Source: JAHDDW01 sp964648795
GTDB taxonomy: Bacteria; Actinomycetota; Acidimicrobiia; Acidimicrobiales; SZUA-35
Assembly: GCA_964648795.1 (NCBI GenBank)
Contig: CAZYMB010000010.1
Span: 1 to 64,000, forward strand
DNA length: 64,000 nt
Direction: 5' to 3'
The notes beneath the pieces are model-generated. The model was not told where the DNA came from, searched no databases, and saw only the letters and a program-made list of their open reading frames with translations. The translations under genes were made by a program, and so were the position numbers. The stretch's first letter is position 1; each line of letters begins with the position of its first letter. Shown in pieces: positions 57,820 to 64,000 of this stretch.

Positions 57820-59454
57820 TTAGTTTGCCGAAAGTGCTGTCAAGGTGACATCGTCGAAACTGACCGCGCTAGCGCTTGCCACGAGTCCGACAATCCCCTT
57901 GTCGTGTATTGCTGTAAAGTTTGCAACGGCTTCACCGTTAAGTGAAATGTCTACCTGAGTGCCGTGTACTTCTACCGAGATGTTCTGAGTAGCCCCTGGA
58001 GTAAAGCCTGGATTCTCCATAGAGCCGATCTCTGAATAGTATCCAAGGTTGTCGTACTGACCCCAGCGTAGAGTTGTTCCGCCATCAGTCAAGTCAACTA
58101 GGACCGCTCCACTTCGGGTATGTGCTGTGCTCTGGTGAATTAGTAGGCCACCATTGTTTAACCCAGCCAGGTCTATGACAGATGCTTCCCAAATGAAATC
58201 CGAGACTACTATTTCAGGTAGCACCGCTGCTAGATCGTATCCACAGTCGTCAGTTTGGCGTAGAGTTGAATCCGAGATAGACCAAACGCCGCTCAGTATT
58301 TCAAACTCACTTGGCGAAGTATTGTCGAACGTGTCAGCATAGATTACCGATGCAGTATCAACGCTATGAGTTACTTCTACAGCATCTCTAGGGTTCATAT
58401 CCTCAGAAATACCATCACAGGTAGCTCCAGTACCTAGCCCGGCATCATCAATCGGAGTATTAACTTCAGTTCCAACTTCAACAGCTGGCGTAGTTGGCTC
58501 CTCTGGAGTTACCACTGGCTCTGGCACTTCAAACTCTTCAAACGTTTCTGCAACTGTTTCGAAGTTTTCTACATAGGTTTCGGCAGCTTCAATTGCCTCT
58601 GGCGTTTGCGGCTCGGATTCGGATACAGGACCATCCACGTCATTTAGACCTGCGGGGACAACTGCTATTGAACATGAAGAACCATCGTTAGAGTTCGTGG
58701 AGGTAGCGCTGCCTACTTGAGTGGCAAAAGGATTTTGTGTTGTGTAGCCAGTTATCTGATAAATCTCACCAGAGTTTCTACCAATGTAAAGGTTTCCACC
58801 AGCAGTCGCCCAAGCAGCTCCGTATGCTTTTAGCGAGGTGGGCAGTCCGTCTACTCTTCCTAGATTCTTCCGTACACCTTGTGTTGGGTCGTAGCTATAT
58901 AGGTCACCATTTGAGGCAACACCGTAGAACTTCCCATGTACATTAGCTATATCGGCGACTGCTGAATAAGCATCTAGTTCTGGAATGCTAGTTACCTCTA
59001 GAGTGTCAACATCTACAGCGTGCCAGTCTCGGCCACCTCTTGAGATATGAAGTAAGCCGTCATCACCGAAGTCTCCGGTATAGCTACCGCCTTTAGATAA
59101 GTCCAGAGATCCAAGAGTTGTAACTGTTCCAGTTGCATCGATGCGAATTAGGTTACTTCCCTGAACCCCGTACAACAGGCCGTCGGCTAGACGGTAGCCA
59201 ACAGCGTTATAGTTCGAATGGTCGACTCCGATGTTCTGGTAATAGCCAGTGCCAGGGTTGAACTCTGCCAATTGACCCGAAATGACCTGATAGAAACCAG
59301 GATCACAGGCAAACGCTATCTGGCCCGCTACTTCGCTTTCTGATGGTGTCGCAGCCTGCGCACTTGCAGTGGATTGGCTAAACGCTAGTGTTGCGATAGC
59401 TAAAACGGCGACTGTGAATAATTTAACTATTGATAATTGGTTGATGTTTCTCAT
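57820..59454 (-). CDS. Secreted protein: DUF6923-like propeller plus concanavalin-like domain
   Basis: 544 residues. A signal peptide ending near STASAQA is followed by a beta-propeller-like domain (about 45-270) with CDPGFYQVISGQL, NAVGYRLADGLLYGV and LYIGRNSGEIYQI, as in DUF6923. A Glu/Pro/Thr-rich linker (about 275-345) precedes a C-terminal jelly-roll (about 370-540) with TFDNTSPSEFEILSG, GGLLIHQST and ISLNGEAVANF, like LamG/concanavalin-type sugar-binding folds. Probable adhesin or matrix protein. The ATG lies 7 bases after a sigma-28-like octamer. Confidence 0.72.
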   Translation of the reverse strand: MRNINQLSIVKLFTVAVLAIATLAFSQSTASAQAATPSESEVAGQIAFACDPGFYQVISGQLAEFNPGTGYYQNIGVDHSNYNAVGYRLADGLLYGVQGSNLIRIDATGTVTTLGSLDLSKGGSYTGDFGDDGLLHISRGGRDWHAVDVDTLEVTSIPELDAYSAVADIANVHGKFYGVASNGDLYSYDPTQGVRKNLGRVDGLPTSLKAYGAAWATAGGNLYIGRNSGEIYQITGYTTQNPFATQVGSATSTNSNDGSSCSIAVVPAGLNDVDGPVSESEPQTPEAIEAAETYVENFETVAETFEEFEVPEPVVTPEEPTTPAVEVGTEVNTPIDDAGLGTGATCDGISEDMNPRDAVEVTHSVDTASVIYADTFDNTSPSEFEILSGVWSISDSTLRQTDDCGYDLAAVLPEIVVSDFIWEASVIDLAGLNNGGLLIHQSTAHTRSGAVLVDLTDGGTTLRWGQYDNLGYYSEIGSMENPGFTPGATQNISVEVHGTQVDISLNGEAVANFTAIHDKGIVGLVASASAVSFDDVTLTALSAN

Positions 59455-59469
59455 GATCTAATGATCGGA
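59455..59469 (-). promoter_or_regulatory. Sigma-28/WhiG-like -10 candidate for the propeller gene
   Basis: On the minus strand TCCGATCA (59462-59469), 7 bases, ATG; 6 of 8 matches to GCCGATAA. The -35 is weak (TGGA at 16 bases). Confidence 0.4.
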
Positions 59470-59524
59470 TCACAGCTAAAAAAGCTCCAATCAAGAAACA
59501 GTCAAGATTATATGAGCTTAAAAC

Positions 59525-60631
59525 TTAGCTAGCAAGACTATCTGGAACGAATCTGACCAGAACTAGGCCTGCTACGGAAGCTTCAAACTCGCCCAAACCG
59601 CTCTGATCAGGACCACGTCTGATGTCGAGCGAGATGCTGTCGTTAGCGCTAAATCGTGGGGATACAGCGTAGTTCCCTTCGAATGTGCTTGAGTCAGGGC
59701 TAAATGGAACTATCTTTTCAAAGCCAGGACCAGAAACAATAGACTCACGCCCGTTTCCGCCCTCAGAGGCCGAAACGAACAGAAGCTGGTAGTCACCGTC
59801 TTTTAAGCCAGTGATATCGAATGTAGCTGGACCGACAGTAGCAAAGTTAACTTGGTCAATGACGAGGTAGTCACCGGTGACCGATTGAGCACCCGTTGCC
59901 CCGCCCTGCACGGGCTGAGTAAAGCAACCAATTGTATCTCTGGTTGAAATCGAGATATCAGTCTTTTCCCCCTCGGAGTTCAATAGATGAGTAGCTGAGA
60001 ACCCAGTACGTGTTGCGAATCGATTAGAGAATGAATCTCGTTCGTTTGGAGTCACTCTGAGGAAGTTCCATTGAGAACCAAACCCAAGATCAGCCTGTGA
60101 GCGTACCGCAGGCTGACGAGCGAAGAACTCGCCTTCAGGAGCCGTGTGCTCGTTTTGGCAACTAAAGTCCAACTGCCAAACTTCGGCTACACCACTTGTT
60201 GGCAAACCTGCGATTCCGGCAGTTATAGCCTCTTCATCAAAAGGCAGGGCGAGATTTAGTACTGTGGTTACAGGAGGCACTGTTGATGTTGGTTCGGTAG
60301 CTGTTATAACTTCCTTGCCTACGAGAGCCTCAGTCGTGGTCGTTTGATTGTCATCACGATTGTTGAGAGCATCGGCTGGCGATGTGGTTGGAGTTATAAC
60401 TGGGCCTTGCAAATCTCTGCTTGAGTCTCCAACACGCTCTACGTCATCTCCACCTATGCCCTCGACAGCTATCTCAGACTCATCTGTAGAGGCTGCAGCA
60501 GCGCTATCTGGATCCATGCCAGAGCTAACCCAAATGACGAGTAAGCCAAGGAAACCTAACGCTAGTCCGCCACCGAGAATCAGATATGGTTTTCTAATTC
60601 GATCCTGCTCTAATCTAAGTCTATTTAACAT
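59525..60631 (-). CDS. Single-pass surface protein, paralogue 1
   Basis: 368 residues: short cytosolic tail, one helix (about 16-35), a Thr/Ser/Glu-rich linker (about 40-125), then a beta-rich domain. Shared with paralogue 2: EVWQLDFSC, LGFGSQWNFLR, GCFTQPVQGGATGAQSVTGDY, NYAVSP and SLDIRRGPDQ, with two conserved cysteines. I recognise no family. The domain looks like a beta-sandwich binding module. Transcribed separately from paralogue 2, with palindromes in the gap before it. Confidence 0.68.
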   Translation of the reverse strand: MLNRLRLEQDRIRKPYLILGGGLALGFLGLLVIWVSSGMDPDSAAAASTDESEIAVEGIGGDDVERVGDSSRDLQGPVITPTTSPADALNNRDDNQTTTTEALVGKEVITATEPTSTVPPVTTVLNLALPFDEEAITAGIAGLPTSGVAEVWQLDFSCQNEHTAPEGEFFARQPAVRSQADLGFGSQWNFLRVTPNERDSFSNRFATRTGFSATHLLNSEGEKTDISISTRDTIGCFTQPVQGGATGAQSVTGDYLVIDQVNFATVGPATFDITGLKDGDYQLLFVSASEGGNGRESIVSGPGFEKIVPFSPDSSTFEGNYAVSPRFSANDSISLDIRRGPDQSGLGEFEASVAGLVLVRFVPDSLAS

Positions 60632-60646
60632 GTTTGTCCCAACCTA

Positions 60647-60662
60647 AGCGTTCCCGAACGCT
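60647..60662. promoter_or_regulatory. Perfect inverted repeat before paralogue 1
   Basis: AGCGTTC-CC-GAACGCT, a 7-base perfect inverted repeat 16-31 bases upstream of the start codon at 60631. It may be an operator or a leader hairpin. Confidence 0.45.
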
Positions 60663-60666
60663 ATTG

Positions 60667-60678
60667 TGTGACGTCACA
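60667..60678. promoter_or_regulatory. Perfect 12-base palindrome TGTGACGTCACA before paralogue 1
   Basis: The palindrome is next to a TATAGA -10-like sequence on the minus strand (CTATAGAT just upstream), so it would span the transcription start. This is a typical operator position. It has the half-sites but not the spacing of a CRP/FNR site. Confidence 0.5.
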
Positions 60679-60741
60679 AATCTATAGAAATGAGCCGCCA
60701 CTCCCTCAACCAGGATACAGCTCTAGACCAAAAACGGCTCC

Positions 60742-61779
60742 TTAGGAATGCTGGACCAGAATCATGCCCGCTATAGAGCCATCTCGCTCACCCAAACCAT
60801 TCTGATCTGGTCCTCGACGTACGTTTAGCGAGATGCCGTCGGTTACCTGGAATTCTGGTGATACAGCGTAGTTGCCCGCCAAAGTAGTAGATCTGGGCGC
60901 AAACGGTACAGTTTCTTCGAAACCATGGCCAGACACTACCCATTCTCGTCCATGAGAACCGTCATAGGCCGCTACAAAAACCATCTGGTATGTTCCTGAC
61001 TCAAGACCATCTAAATTGAATGTAACTGGACCGACGTTACCGAGTGTTACATGGTCCACCCAGAAGTAATCACCTGTAACTGACTGCGCTCCGGTTGCTC
61101 CACCTGCAGCAGGTCTCGTGTAGCATCCGGCGGTACCCTGCGTGCTTAGAGAAACATTCGTTTGTTGTCCTGATGAATTGACAAGGTTACTTGCAGAGAA
61201 ATCAGTGAAGGTCCTTCTCTCCCCATTCGATGGGTTTCTCTCGTCGGGAATCATCTTTAGGAAGTTCCAATTGTTACCAAAACCAAAGTTGGCTTCAGAA
61301 TGCACCGGCAGCTCCTTAGCAAACCAAGTGTCCCCAGAGGCTGAAGCCTGACTTTCGCAGGCATAGTCAAGTTGCCATACCTGCGAAACGCTCGGAGTAT
61401 CGATGCCGCTTATAGTTTCCAACGCCGCATTAGAGTCAAACACTAAATTAGTGTTGTCTGTTGGCGCTGCAACTGTGGCATCCGGAACTACTACATGTTC
61501 TTCAGGTTCAGTCCGAGTTTCCGCGTCATCGACAGGAACTGCAGTAGTTGGCTTGTCTAGGACCGAGTTAGCCTCTAACGTCGTTGACGTGTCGGCTTCG
61601 TCCTGGGTGCTGCTCGTTGGTTGTTCGACTTCTGGTCCAGCGGCAATAGAGCTCTCAGGGTCTGATCCGCTAACTAGTGATACCACAGCTAACACAACGA
61701 GGGCGAACAGCGTTCCAACCGAAACAGCTAGTCCAAGTTGTTTCGTAGCCGACGGTAGTTCTTGTAGCCGCCCGATCAT
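60742..61779 (-). CDS. Single-pass surface protein, paralogue 2
   Basis: 345 residues from the ATG at 61779, 1 base after the DUF1996 stop; a longer frame overlaps that gene. Same plan as paralogue 1: helix at about 17-38, Thr/Glu/Val-rich linker, then VSQVWQLDYAC, FGFGNNWNFLK, GCYTRPAAGGATGAQSVTGDY, NYAVSPEF and SLNVRRGPDQNGLGE. The linker diverges while the domain is conserved, so the pair arose by tandem duplication. Coupled to the DUF1996 gene. Confidence 0.68.
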   Translation of the reverse strand: MIGRLQELPSATKQLGLAVSVGTLFALVVLAVVSLVSGSDPESSIAAGPEVEQPTSSTQDEADTSTTLEANSVLDKPTTAVPVDDAETRTEPEEHVVVPDATVAAPTDNTNLVFDSNAALETISGIDTPSVSQVWQLDYACESQASASGDTWFAKELPVHSEANFGFGNNWNFLKMIPDERNPSNGERRTFTDFSASNLVNSSGQQTNVSLSTQGTAGCYTRPAAGGATGAQSVTGDYFWVDHVTLGNVGPVTFNLDGLESGTYQMVFVAAYDGSHGREWVVSGHGFEETVPFAPRSTTLAGNYAVSPEFQVTDGISLNVRRGPDQNGLGERDGSIAGMILVQHS

Positions 61780-61780
61780 T

Positions 61781-63256
61781 TTAGTTATGTCCGTTGTGGC
61801 TACCTGCTTCAGAATGACAGTAAGCAATATCTGAAGTGTTTGCGTCGGTGTCACCTGGACACAACTGAGTCAAAGTCGACAAAGGAACAAGATACTGATC
61901 AGGCCCTGCCTTCCCATAGGTCCTACCGTGGAAAGTCAACCGCTGCTTGTTCTTATCAATCGAGTTCTGGGCACAGTCCCATAGAGCCTGTGTACAGTTC
62001 TGATTCCAAGTCTCGTTTATCTCAGGGTTCCAGCCGTTAAACCAGTCACCGTGTCCAGTAGTTCCACCTTCGACAATATCGCCAGTTACAGGGTCAACGT
62101 CTGAGCTTAAGTGCCAATCGCCAGTGTTAGTCCCCCCGGGGATGCTGTAAGTTAGCTGATATTCAATATGAGGGATGCGTCGATCATGGGTGGTCGGACA
62201 GTTGCTCTCGTTGTAGTTACCAAGTGGGAAAACGACGTGTGAGTTATCAGGACTCTCTAAGCGACCATCCCAACAGAAAGGGAAACGAACACGCTGAGTA
62301 AATGAACCAGTACAGTTTGGAATCGTTTGGCTATGGAGCTCGTGCTTTACGTTGTTTGTCACCGGACCGCACCAGTAGTCAATGTTCTGTTCAGGTTGAC
62401 CGGCCGTTGATTTAGAAGTTGACAAGAAACGCAGACCTTCTGGGAAGGATTCAGCGCTTTCAATATTAGGAAAGTCAGTGACTTGTCGATCCCTAAAGGT
62501 CTTGTAGTAAACGAATAGCGACTGTGGGATCACAGCATTTTGGCTACCGTCAAGCAGTGCCGGAATCCAATAACCAGTTCGGTTTAAGACTCCGCCGTCG
62601 CAGGTGCTACCACCGCTGTTGATAAGCGAGCTACCGGTCGAGTTATAGTCGGTTGCAGTGTTACCAAAGAATGCATGAAGGTGAGCAGCATTCTTTTGGC
62701 CAGGGAATACGATCGGGTCGTCATAGCTAAAGTGAGAGAAACTGCACCAAGTTCTAAATGCTGAGCCAGTTTCGATTTTTGCATCGGAACCACCAGGGCC
62801 GAACTCATTGTCTAAGAAAGAAACTCCGTAGTTTCCGCCTGCAATAATATTCGGGTTCTCTCCCGCAGACGTTGGTACTTCACTTGCTGGTAGATCCTGA
62901 TATTGAACGTTGTCATAGGCAGTATTGCGAGCCAGGAAAGCTGTTCTTGGCTGGATTTGGCCTGTTGCATTCCCGAGGATCTGTGCAATCGGAGCCGATG
63001 GCTCTTCAACGGTAACAGTTTCATCAGGGACAACCAGAGGACTCGTGTTTGGGTCGTGCAATGTGGTTCCCGTTGTGGCAGCCGCTGTCTGCGCTTCACG
63101 TACAACCAGATCATCTGCATCCTCGGCTTGTGGCCCCTCAGCAAGAGAAACCGTTTCGTCAGAACCCGAGAGTGCTATTAAGGCTGCGATAACTATCGCA
63201 ACACTCATTACACCAATTGAGGCTATTAAAGCCGCCTTATTACTATGTATCCGCAT
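61781..63256 (-). CDS. DUF1996 surface protein
   Basis: 491 residues from the ATG at 63256 (AAGAAGG 8 bases ahead; GTG 63280 is an alternative). One N-terminal helix (about 8-30) and a Thr/Glu-rich linker anchor a DUF1996 domain (about 160-490): DDPIVFPGQKNAAHLHAFFG, VRFPFCWDGRLESPDN, HIEYQLTYSIPGG, DWFNGWNPEI. DUF1996 proteins occur in fungi and actinobacteria, are secreted and have no settled activity; conserved His/Asp/Cys hint at an enzyme or sugar-binding fold. It opens a two-gene unit with paralogue 2. Confidence 0.85.
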   Translation of the reverse strand: MRIHSNKAALIASIGVMSVAIVIAALIALSGSDETVSLAEGPQAEDADDLVVREAQTAAATTGTTLHDPNTSPLVVPDETVTVEEPSAPIAQILGNATGQIQPRTAFLARNTAYDNVQYQDLPASEVPTSAGENPNIIAGGNYGVSFLDNEFGPGGSDAKIETGSAFRTWCSFSHFSYDDPIVFPGQKNAAHLHAFFGNTATDYNSTGSSLINSGGSTCDGGVLNRTGYWIPALLDGSQNAVIPQSLFVYYKTFRDRQVTDFPNIESAESFPEGLRFLSTSKSTAGQPEQNIDYWCGPVTNNVKHELHSQTIPNCTGSFTQRVRFPFCWDGRLESPDNSHVVFPLGNYNESNCPTTHDRRIPHIEYQLTYSIPGGTNTGDWHLSSDVDPVTGDIVEGGTTGHGDWFNGWNPEINETWNQNCTQALWDCAQNSIDKNKQRLTFHGRTYGKAGPDQYLVPLSTLTQLCPGDTDANTSDIAYCHSEAGSHNGHN

Positions 63257-63289
63257 CTTTAGTGCCTTCTTATTGCCCACCTGCCTACT

Positions 63290-63295
63290 AGTGTA
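63290..63295 (-). promoter_or_regulatory. -10 element before the DUF1996 gene
   Basis: TACACT on the minus strand, 9 bases ahead of a possible GTG start (63280) and 33 bases ahead of the preferred ATG. The -35 is unclear. Confidence 0.35.
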
Positions 63296-63347
63296 GCATT
63301 ACCCAAATGGACTTGCCACTCGCCCCCTAGCCTATTGAGTCTTGTTT

Positions 63348-63998
63348 CTATCCGGCTGCGGTTTGGTCTAGTACAAGTACGGCATGCTCCTGATTAAGAA
63401 GAGATCCTGGGATAGCTTGATCGCGCTCGAGTAGCTTCCTAACCGCATCTTGCTTCGATTCGCCGGCAACAACCCATAAAAGTACACTTGCGCAATCGAG
63501 AATTGGCCGAGTTAGTGACATGCGTTTAGTTCCCTGGTACTCCTGTGATACACCTACAGGCAAACTCATCTCATCAAGTATTGGGTCACCGGGTATTAGA
63601 GATGCAGTATGGCCATCGCCGCCAAGGCCTAGTTGGACTAGATCAAATACTGTTGATTCCCCGAGCTGCATTGATAACTCATCTGAATAATCTGCAACGC
63701 CTTGAGAAATTGGTGAAGCGTTTACTGGCATCAGATGAATCCCAGCCGGCGAATTGAGCGACAAGAATGTTTCGGTTAGCAAGGCTTCATCGAGCATTGT
63801 TGCGTTTCTTTGCGGAGAGCCCTCAGGGGCAATTCGCTCATCCACTTGAAATAGATGTGTCTTTGACCAGTCAAGATCGTCCGTTTCAGACAGCAGCTCT
63901 AACATACGTCGCGGTGTTGACCCGCCCGAAACAGCCCAGTTAAAGAATCCTCTTTCTTCAATAGCAGTTCTAGAAGTTTCTATTAATATCTCAACTGC
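63348..63998 (-). CDS. pgl: 6-phosphogluconolactonase, 5' end cut by the window edge
   Basis: Hydrolyses 6-phosphogluconolactone in the oxidative pentose phosphate pathway. The frame runs to the right edge without a start; 217 residues are visible of about 240. Motifs: AVSGGSTPRRMLELL (phosphate site), LFQVDERIAP, LVQLGLGGDGHTASLIPG and WVVAGESKQDAV. An ATG at 63905 inside the frame is not the start, because the SGGSTP motif lies upstream of it. Upstream genes (zwf, opcA in many actinobacteria) would lie outside the window. Confidence 0.93.
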   Translation of the reverse strand, partial: AVEILIETSRTAIEERGFFNWAVSGGSTPRRMLELLSETDDLDWSKTHLFQVDERIAPEGSPQRNATMLDEALLTETFLSLNSPAGIHLMPVNASPISQGVADYSDELSMQLGESTVFDLVQLGLGGDGHTASLIPGDPILDEMSLPVGVSQEYQGTKRMSLTRPILDCASVLLWVVAGESKQDAVRKLLERDQAIPGSLLNQEHAVLVLDQTAAG

Positions 63999-64000
63999 AC

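Noticed and set aside
60667..60678. CRP/FNR binding site
   Set aside because: The half-sites are adjacent; the six-base spacing of a CRP site is absent.
1..64000. tRNA, rRNA or other stable RNA genes
   Set aside because: The gaps between genes were read on both strands and no cloverleaf or rRNA-like sequence was found; a covariance search was not possible here.

Overview
This 64 kb window reads as chromosome of an actinobacterium (phylum Actinomycetota), most likely a member of or near the class Acidimicrobiia. Evidence: a DUF3151 protein, a complete conservon (Cvn sensor kinase, roadblock protein, DUF742 protein, MglA-like GTPase), SCO6880-type secretion genes, a membrane pyrophosphatase, degenerate GGDEF/EAL proteins and many leaderless starts. 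Base composition looks moderate, a little under half G+C by eye (not counted), unlike high-GC Streptomyces. The class assignment is inference. I see no rRNA, tRNA, CRISPR array, transposase, integrase or phage gene.

Layout. 0-7.3 kb: central carbon metabolism and housekeeping (transketolase cut by the left edge, transaldolase, a LOG-family protein, RNase D, DUF3151, pyruvate kinase). 7.5-11.5 kb: conservon operon and a divergent DUF4388 gene. 11.5-16.3 kb: M18 aminopeptidase, pyrophosphatase, zinc metallopeptidase, lipoprotein. 16.4-26.3 kb: a type IV secretion-like locus (VirB4-like ATPase, SCO6880 protein, TrbL/VirB6-like protein, one unknown membrane protein) flanked by four small two-helix pilin-like proteins. 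ApbE and a ferric-reductase-like haem protein ride at the operon tail. 26.3-37.6 kb: degenerate EAL protein, SNF2 helicase, aquaporin, a PolX-like protein without its polymerase palm, degenerate GGDEF protein plus alanine racemase, small membrane proteins, an AAA ATPase. 37.7-42.5 kb: glycosyltransferases, an RNA methyltransferase, an unknown protein.

42.6-51.4 kb is the most striking part. Ten minus-strand genes are packed with overlaps or gaps of 0-8 bases: hybrid histidine kinase (kinase-receiver-HPt), H-NOX haem sensor, pseudo-histidine kinase, GT4 glycosyltransferase, flippase, GT2 glycosyltransferase, STAS protein, SpoIIE-type phosphatase, an RsbW-kinase/STAS fusion and a CheY-like receiver. 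It reads as one transcription unit joining nitric-oxide sensing, a phosphorelay, partner switching and polysaccharide export. 51.5-56.4 kb: divergent operon of a GT-C-like surface protein, an Ig-like protein and an NTF2-like protein. 56.4-63.3 kb: a response regulator and a cluster of secreted or anchored proteins, including a tandem paralogue pair and a DUF1996 protein. The right edge cuts a 6-phosphogluconolactonase.

A second signal crosses these regions. Eight start codons lie exactly 7 bases downstream of an octamer resembling the -10 element of FliA/WhiG (sigma-28 family) promoters, GCCGATAA; in six of them a TAAA-like -35 lies 14-16 bases further up. The genes are DUF4388, degenerate EAL, degenerate GGDEF, AAA ATPase, the H-NOX operon, the GT-C operon, the orphan response regulator and a secreted propeller protein. 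The conservon has a similar element further upstream. I infer that one alternative sigma factor controls a surface and signalling regulon spread over this window, with leaderless mRNAs.
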